From the NCBI GenBank assembly GCA_000934385.1, contig KN880518.1, positions 1-64,000 on the forward strand: a DNA stretch of 64,000 nt. Direction: 5' to 3'. Numbering within the stretch: position 1 is the stretch's first letter; every line of letters begins with the position of its first letter. The notes below the pieces were generated by a model. That model was not told the origin of the DNA, ran no database searches, and was given only the letters and a program-made list of their open reading frames with translations. Both the position numbers and the translations under genes were made by a program. Below are positions 47,801 through 60,298 of the stretch, in pieces. The stretch is from Cylindrobasidium torrendii FP15055 ss-10 (taxonomy: Eukaryota; Basidiomycota; Agaricomycetes; Agaricales; Physalacriaceae).

Positions 47801-50800
47801 ATGAAGCATCACATTCCGGAGATGATGTCCTAGCGTCGCTTGACTGCCAAGGAGGCCGTTTTCATGCTCTGGGCTTGGTAGATCGGATGCAGGGAGACAA
47901 ATTTCGCATCGCATTCGACATTCGGCGACTCGGGTTTAGCGTCCCAAGGAGTGCCCTGAGGCTGTACCGGTTTTTCCAGGATTGGCACAACGACTTCGTC
48001 CCAGGTATGCGGAGTGCGTTGAAGGAGCTCGTTGGAGAAATCAAGCAGGCTCAAGACCCAGCTAGCCTTCCACGGTCGAAGTCCAAAGAAGGCGCGAAGG
48101 CGGCTGTTCAGCCAAACATCCTTGTCAATGGACATTTTGGATCTCTGGGTATCCTCCTTCAGGTCATGCATGGTACATGGGCATCCTGGGACATCCGAAG
48201 CATTACCGTCCACGGGCAAACATGCCCTCAGCATCAACTATTTGGTGTCCAGGCCTCGACGCAGACATTCTCCGTCTTTCCAAAGCCCACTGTTGCTGAT
48301 GTTTCCTCGAGTGCCAAGGTCAAGTTCGAGCTCCCACCGGTATCTGTCAGTGGCAGAATGGACGATGGCATCATCAAAGGTGTCGCCCTCATCGAGTTCC
48401 TCGACCTCAAGGTCAAACCTTCGCATTGGGATACACTTATGACAGTGCAACAGAAGTTTGGGCAGGACTTCAACGACTTCTTATCATTGATTCGAGAGAC
48501 GAGGCTCAAGCAATCAAGTCCCGAAAGCCCGCGGAAGATCTCGCCCAAACCAAAGCCGCCTCCCAAGATGCGGGTGTCACTGAAGATAGAAGGCTTCAGA
48601 ATCGGACTGGAAGGACCATCCGCGACTGTATATCTGGAATGCTTGAATATCACCGGAGGGGTCGACACAAGAACGAATAAGCAGTGGTTTGTGACCCTAT
48701 CAGACCTTGCGCTGTCGCTCGCCCCTCGGGCGGCGGAAACTGTTCATCGCAAATCATTCAGTCGGCAGGCTCGATCCGCTTTCGTTGTCCTTGATTTCAA
48801 GATTCATTCCAAAGGCGACGCCGACGAGTCTGGGGATACCCTCTCTGTCAATGTCACCAAGATACATGCGGTTATGCAGCCTAGTTCCATCGGCTTAGTC
48901 GGCGACTTTATCGACGACATGCAGGTGCGTTACAACTGAATACCGGCCGATGTGGTATTGATTCTTCCATGTAGTCAGAGATTCTTGTCCGCCGTGAGCA
49001 ACGAGCGCATGAGCTAGCAGCCTTCAAGGAGAAGACCCAGCAGATCTTTGCCAGTTTCGAGATCAAAATGCCGAAGGCTGAAATGCCAGAAGCTGTGGCA
49101 ACATCCTTTCTCGGGAACTACAGCGTTGATTTGACAGTCACGAACGTCGGCGTAGCATTCCCACTGACACATGACAATCAGCTCAATCTCACCAAGTATG
49201 GCAGTCATGATAGCCATTCAGTCCGCGCATTCTTGTTCTCGATTAGCTCCATCCAGTTTGGGACTGTGCGCGGTGTCACTGGAGAGGCGGTCATGAAAGG
49301 CTTCTCTTTCCAGTTTGTTCATAGGTATAGACTACAGCCCCTTACGCCTAGTGTAGCTAACCATTGCCCAGATTCAAACAGTCGGTCGCCAGTGATTTCT
49401 CAGGAGACCTACATTCAACACGTAACCGGTTGGTATACCCCGAAATGACAGCGTCGATGCGGTCGATTAGCTCTCCAACCTCTCGAAAGATCCTTATGAA
49501 CGCCAACGTGAGCGGCTTCATGCTGGATATCGACTCAACCATCCCCGACTATGTCTTTTCCCTCATTGATGTTTACCGTCGTGGCAAGGAAAGAATGTCC
49601 CAACTAGCTCAGACGAAGCCACCATCGACTCCCCAAGATCTGCAACGGCCAGTCACGCCAGAGCCCACGAGAGAACGTCCGAAAGGCATGATCCCGACAT
49701 CGATATTCTGTGGCTCCCTTTCATTTCTTAGTGGGAAGGTCCGTATGTACAGCGCGTCCGCTTCGCAGAAATCAAGGCGTGGGCCAATTCTTGATCCAAC
49801 GGACGAACAAGTTACGGGCGCTGGTGGAGAAATCTTCCGTTTACCGGGCGTCTCAGTCTGGATGGAATACCGTGCTACCCCGGCTTCGCACAAGTATGGG
49901 GAGAGCGAGAAGGAAGGAGAGGCGTCACTGCTCATGTTCAAAAGTACAGTCCACTCCAGCCAAAACACACTCTCTCCGACTTTGCTTCCATTCATCACGG
50001 AGGTGGTCAATCGGGTTGAACGCCGGATGCGTGCTGGCAGCGGTTCTGGTGCCCAGCTCACACATCTTGTTCCGCCTACGCCTCTCGTCGAGCCATCTAA
50101 TTTGACACCGACTTTGCCATCGGAATCATCGCACCTGCAATTGACCCACTCGGACCCCAATACAGGCAGCATGCGAGTCAGCTTCAGCCTGCGCATCGAC
50201 AAATCCAGGCTTGAATTAACTTGCAAACCCGATGTTAACGTTGTCGCTGCCGTGCAATGGGAGAGCGGAGGATTCATGCTCAATGCATCACCGGGTGCAC
50301 GCAATGTTTCTTTCACGGGGAGTGTCGGTGGACTTACAGTCGGTTTGCGCCATGGCTTCTTGAGCGAGGACTGTGTCAACGTCGACGCCCGCAATCTGGT
50401 GTTTATTGTCGATTTTTCCAAGGTCGAACCGGATGACGGTCCGCCCGTCAGCACTGTTTCTGTCGTTTTGGACACAGAGTTCTGGGGTGGGGTGCATTTC
50501 TCTCGTCTCCAAGATGTCTTGTGCTTCAAGGCAGTCTGGCTGGACCGCATCCCCGTATTCGGTCAGTCTACGTCAGTGCTGAAGCCGGCCGCAAAGCCAA
50601 CTACCCCGGAGGCGTCCATTGTCGTACACCCTCTGCCACCCGAGCCACAGCAATATTCGACAATCCTCCTAATCCGGATTCGTCACATCAAACTCGACGT
50701 AGACCTCGGCCAGTCCATTAGTGTGGTTGTTTGTGACATTAAAGATGCTGTCCTTCGCACCCAACTCACGGAGGCTCACCATAACCTATCTTTTTCTGTT

Positions 50801-52379
50801 GCGGATGTATCTCTTACTGCGCGTGGCAACGTTGCTGGCAAGGTGCACGTTCCAGACTGTGTCTTTCAGACAGTACGGCGCATCGAACATGTAGATGGAG
50901 AATCGTACGGGAGGATGCTGGAGTTACGCATGATGAACGGGCCATTTGTGGCATCTTTGGAATCTGAACATCAGAAGTTGCTCCAGTACCGGTATGCCCG
51001 CACAATTTTTCTCAAGCTTCGTTTTACTCATTCGCCTTCGCAGAGCGGGGTCGCTCAACGTAGAAATATACGATGACTGGTCCAGAATTTCAGATACGCA
51101 GAGCACCGGGAACCAACCTCTGCAGCTTTCCTTCACCATCTTTGGACCCGAGATCGTTGCCGCCGTAACGATTGGCACGATCCCTCAAGTGCTCTCCTAC
51201 GTCAACAAGTTCAAAGCCAACCTAGAGCTGCAAAAGGAGGGAGCCCGCCGCGAGTCAGAGACCTTTCGTGCTACTCAGGTTCCCAAGCCCGACCATCCGC
51301 TTTCAACTGTTGCAGAGGCCATGATATATTCAGCTCGCGATCGCATCAAGGTGGAGAACAACTTCCTGTATACCATCCTACAGAGCACGAGTCTCAGGCT
51401 TAATCTGCTTCGACTTATCGTGTTCCCGCGCAGTATGAACGATGTCGAAGCTGCACAGTTCATTGGCCGCGACATCCGTGCTCGGTTGAATCGCCACCTT
51501 GAGTCGAAGAAGCCGTCTCAGCGCGATATCCACTTGTCGTTCACCCAGATGACCATATCTCGTCTGTCGCAACTTGGACATACGGCTTCTGCTCTTTCTG
51601 ACAATCAGGAGTGGCTCAAAATCTTGATGAAGGGGGCTTCCGAGGCGACAATCATTGGGCTTCCGGCGATGCACATGCATATGCTCAGCGAGGAGCTATT
51701 CGAAGATGGCCACGTTGTTCTCTCTTACGATTTTGAGAGCCGGTTCTTAAGGAACGAAACAAAGAAGACCTACGATGATATTTATATTGCGCTTAACGTC
51801 AGCTTGTATTCGTGGCTGGCTGTGCTACGCAAGACTCTGACGAGGGATTTGGACCAAGTCAAGGCCACATCGGATTGGCGAACCACACTGGCGACCTCAG
51901 CAAATGTCCCCACGCTGCGCCGGAAAGGCCCTGATGTTTTGAACCAACTTGAATCTGCACGTTCGAACCTGCCTCCTAGCAAAACCGGATCGATGACTCC
52001 AACAACGGCCACAGACCCATCCCAGTCCGGACCCGCCCCTCTGTCGTTCACATTAAGCGGCAACGATGGCATCCCGATGCCAGCTTCCGACATGGTAGGG
52101 GAGGACAATGACATTCTCGGGCACATGCCGCCCAGTCCCAAGCCTGGTGTCATCTATCGCCCTCGGCGTCGCCATATCGAGAGGTTGAACATGCGACAGC
52201 TTGGCGAGGCCACACCGAATGTCATGCATCCATTCTTCATGAAGAAGGCTGGTTTCAGCTTAGAAGACTCGCTCCCTCAGTACGTGAACGATTATGCTAC
52301 GACGCCCTTGGAGGAGATCATGGAGATTTTGTTGAAGTTGTACAGCAAGCAGTTGTTGGACGGGCAGCGTCGGAGCTGA
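41882..52379 (+). CDS. CSF1: Csf1, bridge-like lipid transfer protein (BLTP1/Tweek family)
   Basis: A giant rod-shaped protein (about 3,200 residues) of the repeating beta-groove class, thought to move phospholipids from the ER at contact sites. In yeast Csf1 supports GPI-anchor synthesis and lipid adaptation to cold. The N-terminus, MLDHLVLITFICVALVSVLY then FYWNRLVATLFSLLIRFFSW, is an ER anchor. GAVQISLLSGRIFFRDVRYH and LIWRYWLHTVLSDES follow, a Csf1 signature. GFIRYGPWADRQR (about 43180-43220) and KDWASGPPHDFFRFVPATYV (about 43825) are also characteristic. A long exon (46402-48939) and further exons carry the groove domain. The C-terminus has NDYATTPLEEIMEILLKLYS, the conserved fungal Csf1 end. 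The stop is at 52377-52379. Fifteen or more short introns, mostly in the first half. No frame disruption seen. Confidence 0.92.
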
Positions 52380-52683
52380 TGAGACTATAACGGGACTAAT
52401 GCTACGTGTTATGTATATCATGGTTATAATTTGTAAATTATACGGAATATTTATCGTATATAAGCTCATATTTTCCCCTTACTTTTTGCATAGTGAAGCA
52501 TCGCTGAGGCAATATTCGAGGATTTGCAAGCATCAAAGTGTATATAGTGTTATGACGGCGTTCTAGACGACAAGACGTAACTTAAAATTCCCATGATTCA
52601 ACAGTGCGAGATATGCTCAGTTGTAAACGTTAAATAGTAGAATTGATCAAATTTGAAGTCGCGTGCACAAGGGGCCGCATACA
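52380..52683. other. Convergent 3' flanks of CSF1 and the oxidoreductase
   Basis: 304 AT-rich bases between two convergent stop codons. No gene is seen. Confidence 0.5.
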
Positions 52684-53944
52684 TTACTGGCTCAACGAGA
52701 CTACAACCTTCCCAACATGCTTCTGTGACTGGAGATAATCGAACGCCTCAATCACTTGGTCGAATCCAAACACCTTGTCCACGACAGGACGCGTTTTCTC
52801 TGGGTTGGCTTCGATGAGCCGGTTCATGTCCTTGAATCTATAGGGAGATCAGTCTCAGGTTTTAACAATTACTAGGTGCGCACTTTTCGACGGAACCGAC
52901 TGTGATGCCTCTCAGTATCGCGCCCTTCCTAATGACCGACCGAAGTATGTTCTCTCCTGCTCCTGACGCCAATGCACCAATAATGCTAATTTGGCCTGCC
53001 ATCTTGACGGCTTTGAGACTCTGGATAATCGACCCGCCTGTAACCTCCAAAATATGGTCGACACCTTTGCCGCTTGTGAGCGCCAGAACCTCGTCCTCCC
53101 ATGCAGGTGTTGTGGTGTAATTGATGCCATGCGTCGCACCAAGTTTCTTTGCATATGCCAGTTTGGCGTCGGAAGACGACGTGACGATAACAGTGGCACC
53201 AGAGGCGACGGCGAATTGAAGCCCAAATCTATGCACGACGGTCATCAGTATTCTTGATAGTTAAGCGTTGGTGTTCGACGTACATAGAGACTCCACCAGT
53301 ACCCATCACCAGCACCGTGTCGCCCGCCTTGAGCGGTCTGCGACCGCCGGTAAGGCCATTGTAGGCGGTCACGGCAGCACAAGGAAGAGTAGAGGCCTCC
53401 TCGTATGAAAGATGAGCGGGTATCGAGACCAAGGCCTGCACAACTTGTTTGAACACGCTCGAGACTTGTGTGAAATAAGTACGGACCTCGGGCTTGTATG
53501 TCTTGTAATCCGTCAAAACGCCATGCGAGTTTCCTCCCTGTGCGTACTGCCAGAAATCATCCTCAGGGTCCCCAGAAAGATACGAAGTGGAGAAGTTGGC
53601 GCAAACGCGGTCTCCAAGCTTGAAGGGTCCGTTGAGGATGTCGTCCCCGAGGCCGACGATTTCACCAGCCATATCAGAACCGGGGATAAGGTCGGCTGGG
53701 AGGGTGCTTGGGGGATAGGCACCCTTTGCGATGGAGAGGTCGCGGTGCTGCAGGGAGACAGCATGAATCTTAACAAGAACTTCGCTGGATTTGGGTGTCG
53801 GCACGGGTACCGTGCGTTGCTTGAGTTGGCTCCATCCCTGCCCAATCTGTGAAACCTCATGTGAGTGGGTGTACGATGGAGGGACATCGATGCACGGACG
53901 ACAGGGTAGTAAAATTGACGTGCTGAAGTAGAGATGGTAGACAT
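52684..53944 (-). CDS. Zinc-type alcohol dehydrogenase-like / quinone oxidoreductase (MDR family)
   Basis: A medium-chain NAD(P)H-dependent oxidoreductase, substrate unknown. After the first intron the N-terminus reads MSTISTSARQFYYPVIGQGW, then VPTPKSSEVLVKIHAVSLQH and the GroES-like domain with PGSDMAGEIVGLGD. The nucleotide-binding fold has GDTVLVMGTGGVS, then FGLQFAVASGATVIVTSSSD and VDHILEVTGG. The end, HVGKVVVSLSQ, stops at 52684. The catalytic-zinc Cys of classical ADHs is not at the expected place (SLQHRDLS), so a non-zinc quinone-reductase type is likely. In-frame ATGs at 53968 and 54025 are alternative starts. TATATAA lies 56 bases before 53944. Convergent with CSF1. Confidence 0.87.
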
Positions 53945-54265
53945 GGCTCTGGATGACAGAAAGGACATGGGATGGGTTGAATATGGAGGGTCCTGCGTGT
54001 TATATAGCCTCGGACTGAATGGCACAATGCCACTAACAAGGATAAATGGATATGCTGACTGTGAGAAATGTGAGTGCTCTGATTCTGGTTTAAGTGTGTC
54101 AGCGTGTTCTTTACCTCAGCGATACGCTGACAAATACTGGGCATGTTTTGGTGCGACCGCTGCTCAAACAACCCGACGAGTGAGTGCGTTTGCAACGGCA
54201 ACGGTGGCTGACATGAAACTTATGATAGATTTCATTTGTTTTCAAGTTCGAAGGGCAATGTAATC
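53945..54265. promoter_or_regulatory. Upstream region of the first oxidoreductase, with TATA box
   Basis: About 320 bp between the oxidoreductase start and the EMC8/9 stop. TATATAA reads on the minus strand at 54000-54006, 56 bases upstream of the ATG at 53944. The rest shows nothing recognisable. Confidence 0.45.
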
Positions 54266-54998
54266 TCATGCCAAACATGGCTTATTTCTAAGCCAGTCTA
54301 GAGAGATATTAGAGTACAAACATAAAGCTGGTCAGGGTGCGCACCTATTCTGACATCCTCTAAATGATCATCAAAGTCTCCCAACTTCTCCTGCCTCTTT
54401 TCGTCGCGAACCAGTGTCCGTGCACGCTCGGGTAGTTCTGCAGCCACATTTATCGCTCCTGGGCTTTGCTTCCATGAACTACCTTGGGAGGTGTACGCCT
54501 AAATCGCAGTAAGCCACAAAGGTTCTCGCTGTGACGCGGGGGGTGCATACAATCAATCCATGACCAGTTGTACCCAACTCATTTCCGTCTATCTGCACTT
54601 GCGAGTCAGTAAAGAGTGCACATATTGGGGTGCAGCGCACCATGATAGCAACAGCCTTCGGACCAATCTTCGCAGCAATACGCTCGCCGACGCCTGACAG
54701 AACCACGTCTCCCAGACGCGAGCTTGCTTCATAGTATCCCACTAGCTTCAGTCCTTGGCCTTCTGCGTGCCTCGTAGCCTAGACTCGATGAGAAATCTGC
54801 GTTGCGATTTTCTGCACAACACACCAAATCCAATCCAATTTCCATCATCGGGCTAAGATTCGTCCAGTGGTGTAGCAATGGTATCGCGTCAAATATCGCA
54901 TCGTCCGTGCCAATAAGAACGCCGTTTACTGTAGCATGCGGATGCTTCGCGGCATGGAAGAACAACTTCAAATACGCCGCGTCAGAGAAGGTATACAT
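54266..54998 (-). CDS. EMC8: ER membrane protein complex subunit 8/9 homologue
   Basis: A soluble cytosolic subunit of the EMC insertase, which inserts tail-anchored and polytopic proteins into the ER membrane. It has an inactive JAMM/MPN-like fold. The start at 54998 gives MYTFSDAAYLKLFFHAAKHP, then HATVNGVLIGTDDAIFDAIP and LHHWTNLSPMMEIGLDL. After an intron come GQGLKLVGYYEASSRLGD and KIGPKAVAIMV, then IDGNELGTTGHGLI. The last exons give RTLVRDEKRQEKLGDFDDHL and, across an intron, a DWLRNK end with a stop at 54266. This matches EMC8/9 in order and length (about 200 residues). Splicing of the last two exons is the least certain part. Confidence 0.85.
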
Positions 54999-55163
54999 TG
55001 AGGTCGTGGTGGAGGACAGTGAGAACCCTAACCTTACCTGATTCCCCGCATTGTCTGGCCGATCGCGAACTTTCAAGCAAGAACTCAAGTTCACATAAAT
55101 CAAGCGCCGAGAAATTTCGACTTGTGTAACCTCTGTTATGCTAGTACATGCTTTTATACGTTT

Positions 55164-56162
55164 TCACATAGTGATAACAATTTTACCACCTGCCTTCCCG
55201 GCTTCCATCACTCTGTGCGCCTCCACAATGTCGACGAGTTTGAACACCTTCCCTATGGCCAATTTCAACTCCCCCTTGGTTATCTGCTTAAGGATATCCG
55301 CTAATGGCGTCTGTCGTAGTTCAGCGACGCCGCCCGAGTAAACGGTAAGATAAACTCCCGTAGGGATATACTCCATCGGGTTCAAGTTGTCCAGGGTCCA
55401 TCGATTTCCTGCAATTCCTGTCACGCAAACCACGCCTCCCAGTTTCGCGCAAGCAAGCGAGTCTTTGAGAGTCACCACTCCCACGAGCTCCAGGACCTTG
55501 TCAATCCCTTCAGGGTACCTTTCACGCACCCTGCCTTCAATGGCACCTGTATCAATGATAACCTCATCTGCGCCGTTTTCCTTCAACATCTCCACGCTCT
55601 CCGCGTTTCTTGTCGTCGCGACTATCCGAACGCCATGACTCTTGGCAAGACTGGCTGCAGCCAGTCCCACAGACGTCGTACCGCCGCGGATGAGCAAAGT
55701 CTCTCCAGCCTTGATCTGCAGCGACTTGAATAGCGACCCCCACGCCGTCTGCATCATCTCTGGTAGAGCCCCAAGAATCTTCCAGTCTACGCCGTCCTCC
55801 TCCAGCCCTTCCAATTGAACGATTTGAGATATCGGCGCGCAGACGTACTCTGCATAACCACCGTCCCACTCACGCCCCATTCCGCCCATGGCAGTTGCTA
55901 CAACGGCGCCGATGGGGAATTCATGTGAAGGACATGCAGCGACAACGCCTACGGCCTCGATGCCCAAGATCCGCGGGAAGGTAACCGAAGGCGAATGGCC
56001 CTGCCGTGTGAACATTTCCGAGCGGTTCAACCCACACGCCTTGACGCGGATGAGCACTTCGCCTTTGTGCGGTGTCGGACGCGGAAAATCTGTCCTGATT
56101 TGAAGGTTTTCGGGGGGCCCAGGCTCGTCAAGTACTACAGCCTTCATGGTAGTGACGGTCAT
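55164..56162 (-). CDS. Quinone oxidoreductase-like protein (MDR family)
   Basis: A second NAD(P)H-dependent medium-chain reductase, encoded without introns from the chosen start. [20 protein letters not shown] leads to the GroES-like domain ([33 protein letters not shown]). The cofactor domain has [20 protein letters not shown] and [16 protein letters not shown], ending GGKIVITM. The [10 protein letters not shown] loop fits NADPH-binding zeta-crystallin-like enzymes. No structural zinc Cys cluster is seen. The start at 56162 fits the family; another Met lies five codons in (56147), and the frame stays open to 56279. It is not a close copy of the gene at 52684-53944. Confidence 0.88.
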   Translation of the reverse strand: MTVTTMKAVVLDEPGPPENLQIRTDFPRPTPHKGEVLIRVKACGLNRSEMFTRQGHSPSVTFPRILGIEAVGVVAACPSHEFPIGAVVATAMGGMGREWDGGYAEYVCAPISQIVQLEGLEEDGVDWKILGALPEMMQTAWGSLFKSLQIKAGETLLIRGGTTSVGLAAASLAKSHGVRIVATTRNAESVEMLKENGADEVIIDTGAIEGRVRERYPEGIDKVLELVGVVTLKDSLACAKLGGVVCVTGIAGNRWTLDNLNPMEYIPTGVYLTVYSGGVAELRQTPLADILKQITKGELKLAIGKVFKLVDIVEAHRVMEAGKAGGKIVITM

Positions 56163-56346
56163 GATGGGCGTACTAATCAGAAAGGCAATGTCTGACAAAT
56201 ATCGTGATGGATTTGAATCGAAAGTTCGATTTGGTTTGTGAGCAAAAGTCGCCCGCACTGTGCACGCGCCGAAGTCCAATAATGAGTGAACGAATGCGTT
56301 GTCAAGATGCTAGCAAGATATATAAATCGTATATACAATAGGCTGT

Positions 56347-57551
56347 TTACAGTGTCGTCACCCAACCTGCGATAGCCTCCAGCGTTTGAGAGCGTTCAGG
56401 CTCCTGCCACTTGAACAACAGCACATCGTGAGATCCATCCACCGCCTCGTATACGACCAACTTCTCCGCCAAATCCTTCCTCATCTTCTTCGCCAAAGTG
56501 ATGATTTGCTCGTACATCTTCTCCGCACCACCAACACTAATGAATGTTGGCGGGAACCCGGCAAACGATGTCGCCTCCAGTGAACGGAAGCGCGATCCTG
56601 GGGAAATATATGCGTTCCAATCCCGCGACCCAAGTCCATTCCCACCCAAGTATGCGCGTGTGGCAGGAGCGAGCTCTTCCATGACTTCAGGGTTGTAGTC
56701 GGCATACAGCCTGAAAGAGGAGGTTGAGCGCGAAGCAGGGTCGCTGTCATGAGAGGCGCTGAGGTCGGTCCAAGGAGAAAGGAGTAGCAGAGCGCCAGGG
56801 ATGGGAAGAACACTGCTTCGCACAAGGTAGCGCACAAGAGCGAGGGCCAAATTCCCACCTGCAGAGTCTCCTTCGATGATGATGGACTTTGCGGGGATCT
56901 TGAGGTTGTGAACGAGGTAGTAGTAACCCGAAAGGGCATCGAACAGGGCGGCGGGGAAAGCATTCACTTTTCTGGGCGAAGAAGTGCGGTACTCCAGCGC
57001 GAAGACTGCTTTGACGGCAGGGGAAGAAGATGCAATGGCATTGCTTATTCCGACGTAAAGCCCACTTTTGTGCGCAGAGCCAGAGCTGTACCCTCCGCCG
57101 TGCAAGGAGTACACTACTTTCCCGCCCTCTGGAAGGTCACCGCTCAATGGGATGTGCCAGTACCCGGGGATATGTATGGGTTCGGCCTGTGCTCAATGGG
57201 TCGGCTTTAGAGAACCATTGAGTGTCGTGTACGCACCTGGGTAGCGACTGCAAGCGCGCGCAGCTCTTCGTTGATGAAGTCGCGCGGGACAGCGGGCACC
57301 CAAACACCCCCAGCCTCAACGTCGACGTAGTGGTAGTTGGGCTCGGAGAAGATGGGTCCAACATGTTCAGTGACGCGTATGATGTGGCGAATGAGCTGGG
57401 TAAGAACCGTCCGCTTGATGGTCCATGACTTTCGCGGGCGGCCACCGAGAATGGCAAGGAAGGTCCAGAAGGGAATTCGAATGAAAGTAGTTGTCGCTGC
57501 TTGAAAGAGAAGATAGAGAGATTTCAGAGGTTCATAGCTGACGAGGGGCAT
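56347..57551 (-). CDS. Alpha/beta hydrolase, lipase/esterase of the HSL (GDXG) type
   Basis: A serine hydrolase acting on esters; the substrate is unknown. The N-terminus (MPLVSYEPLKSLYLLFQAA, then TFIRIPFWTFLAIL) is hydrophobic and could be a membrane anchor. One intron (about 57230-57150) follows AVATQ. The core has VVYSLHGGGYSSGSAHKS (oxyanion HGGG), then IIIEGDSAGGNLALALVRYL with the nucleophile Ser in GDSAGG and LLLSPWTDLSASHDSD. PPTFISVGGAEKMYEQ marks the acid region and VDGSHDVLLF the catalytic His. It ends IAGWVTTL. All three catalytic positions are present. TATATAA lies 52-58 bases upstream of the ATG. Confidence 0.9.
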
Positions 57552-58251
57552 GGTTGTGGGGAGACAAGAAGGCCGTCGCGGTTCTTGCGGCTTGCCCCAA
57601 TGTTATATATTCAAATGCCGTCAGCGACAGGGATGAGAAATTGGTTGATGGGGGTTGTCATTGAGATCTTGCACAGCAGTGCTGCAGAGGAAAAGTGAGT
57701 ATATATCACTCAGAGCGTCCATCGACTGCCGTCGTGATATCAAAAAGCAATACGGTATGTTTGGCTCGCATTCTGAGGGTAACGGAACTTGTACTCGATC
57801 ATTCACATTGAGTCTCGAGACGGTACTAAGTATGTACATCATCCCCTTTTGCAGGAATGGTATGGGGAAGATGGGCGGGGGAGCAGCGTCTTCTCATGCT
57901 AAATCACTGACTAGTCCCGGTCAGTGTCCACTGGCACGGAGCCAGTGGGCGAGGTTGCCGAGCAACGTTAATGAGGAACTGCAAATGCGGTTTTACTACC
58001 TAGTTCTGCGCTTACTGCGGTGGCCTGTAGGTCAATCTCCCATAGCCGATTTGTCATTTATTCTGGACATTTCCGAGCAGCTGTCACCCCGCAAAATCTC
58101 AACCGGTCATCCCAAGTGCGCTACTTCACTCGACGAGCTCACCCTCAAATCATATAACTTGGAATACTGTACCTATTTACATGGTTCTGCTTACTTATAG
58201 TCATACCCAAACGCTTCTTGTCAATCATTCACTGGGCTCCTCCTGGGCTCC
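57552..58251. other. Intergenic, promoter of the hydrolase gene
   Basis: 700 bp between the hydrolase start and the stop of the next minus-strand gene. A TATATAA box for the hydrolase lies at 57603-57609 (minus). The plus-strand frame 57655-58200 is open but has no recognisable domain. Confidence 0.45.
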
Positions 58252-59816
58252 TCAAACATCCGAATACGCCCTGGAATGGCGCACATACTCCTCGTTCGTC
58301 AACGTGAGAAGGCTGTCCGTCTCTGGTCTCAGGCCGTCTCTGTCATCCTCGCGGGAAGAGTCCGAGGAGAACCTCGACCTCTCGAATGCGAGCGGTGGTA
58401 TCACCATCTTGCTCTTCGCGGCATTCACGCTGTCAATCGTATTTCCTGACCAGGAGCGCGACCGCGACTCGGAGAGGCAAAGCGGCTGGAATTGGCCTTT
58501 GGAAGAGCCAACAATGGACCCGATGTTAAGAGACGGAGTCGTTTGCACATCGTTCGAGATGGAGAGCTGTTTGCTCACAATCAAGATGATGAGCGTGGGG
58601 TACAATCCCTAGGAATTTGGTTCAGCAATGAATGAACGAATATGCCTGATAGCGGCGCACCGATAGCTGCATCCCGAATAGGCCGACACAGGTCATCACG
58701 ATATTCCCTGCGATATTTCCAGTGGCAAGGGCCTTACCAACTTGTGGGAAAATAGAGACCTGCGTGGCCTAGGAGCAAAGATTTAATACACGGATCTCAG
58801 TGAAAGTGCATGGCGGTGCACACCCAGACTGTACTGTATAGAGTCCCCGACTCGATAAGGAGAAGCATGAGCTTCTCAGCCAGCGACTTTTTTTTCTTGC
58901 CGATAGTCGACTTGATGGCCTGGCGATGCTTCCTAAGATCGTAGTTGAGAACGATCTGAACAAGAGACTGTGAAATGCTCTGCTTACCAGGCTTTCACAG
59001 CAATAATCACAGTCGTTATCACATTCGTGATTAACGAGGCCGCCCAAGTCGCCATAAGACTCCACTGGCAAAATTCGATTGGCATGAAGAGATCAGGATG
59101 CTTCTTGAGCTGGAATGCTGTGGGTGCCCAACAAAGAACCTCCGTCAATCCGAAGGCTGCGCCAAGTCAGCTCAAGGACCCTTGCCCGAAATACACGCCA
59201 CTAACTGAATGAGACGAATAGTGTGAACATGGGTATATAGACTAGAGCACGAGCTCTTGAGTCTTTCCAGATAGCCCATGCACGCCAGATCACGACCGCA
59301 TCGCCGATAATGATCTCAAGTTAAAGTCAATGGCAATGGCAGACTGAGTAAGAATGAGGTGTACGTTACTAGAAAACGCTAGCCGTATCGGAAACTGGAA
59401 AGCCTGGTCTTCTAAGGGCCCCAATTTGAGACGAGAATACGAGTCGAGCTCGGGATGGTCAAAGAAAATGTCCTTGTTCTTTGCTAGTGTTCTCGATATG
59501 TTAGACGCCCAGATGAGCGTCGAAAACATGAAGAGAGAGACCGTCGCGCAGGCCATGAGTGTGTCAGACTTGATACTTGAGCTCGACGGTGCCCTAATTT
59601 TCGAGCTGTGTACGGTTAGCTTGTTGACGACCGTGATAACAGAGAAACGGACGCTTGGATGCGAAGTGTGTAGAGAAATACACATAGATAGATCGTCCAG
59701 TAGATTGTCTCAACGACGGAGTTCACTGTCGAGGTCAAGAAGAGGCCGCCTATGGCAGGCTGCATTTTCAAGGGAATCGACGTGTCGAAGGAAGAGACAC
59801 TGCTGTTTAGTGCCAT
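58252..59816 (-). CDS. Basidiomycete multi-pass membrane protein (about seven spans), function unknown
   Basis: This resembles the large family of uncharacterised agaricomycete integral membrane proteins with seven spans. The start at 59816 gives MALNSSVSSFDTSIPLKMQP, then span one (SVVETIYWTIYLCVFLYTLR). An intron with a GTCCGT donor joins to MACATVSLFMFSTLIWASNI. Then come a soluble loop, IIIGDAVVIWRAWAIWKD (the hallmark DAxVxWRAW), ALVYIPMFTLFVSFS and WAASLITNVITTVIIAVKAW. KSTIGKKKKSLAEKLMLLLI, AGNIVMTCVGLFGM and YPTLIILIVSKQLS follow. The Ser/Arg-rich cytosolic tail ends SRAYSDV at 58252. Internal exon junctions are partly inferred. No function is known. Confidence 0.75.
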
Positions 59817-60258
59817 GAGTAGCTAAGATGGGAGGACAGGCGTCAGGGTTGAGCATGGCCTTATAGCATGATCTGGGATGTGGATACTCCGGCGCTAAGA
59901 CCGCAAAGATGTGAGCGTGGACCTCGGATGAGTCGACTGTATTGTTGAAAATATACAGATGAGTAGATAGGGCGATTTAGAAGTTAGCCATAGAGAGCTT
60001 CTCCTATGCCCCATATAATGGTCATCAGGGAGCACCCAGGTTCGCGGGGAACAGAAACCCAGAGCCATCCGCGTGAACCCCTTGCTCTGCTAAGTGTACT
60101 AACACGCCGGGCAGTGGAAGACAAGGATATTTGCTGTATTTAACGTTCCAAGAATATAAGAGGCGCATCCAGGACATGAAGGTGCAACCGTGGAATCGGG
60201 CGGAGTCGACGGTCACGGTGGTAGCCTGGAAGTTGGATCACTGCTCAGTGTCAAGTGA

Positions 60259-60298
60259 TGGCATCGATCGCTTTGGAACTCCGCTGATGGCACGCGTC
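60259..60298 (+). repeat. Copy 1 of an imperfect direct duplication upstream of MCM2
   Basis: TGGCATCGATCG (60259-60270) is followed directly by a 28-mer (60271-60298) that matches copy 2 at 27 of 28 positions. The 28-mer contains ACGCGT. Weaker similarity seems to continue downstream. Confidence 0.7.

Noticed and set aside
41882..52379. Fmp27/Hobbit (BLTP2) as identity of the giant protein
   Set aside because: GRIFFRDVRYH, IWRYWL, YGPWADRQR and the LEEIMEILLKLYSKQL end are Csf1 (BLTP1) features and not Fmp27 features.
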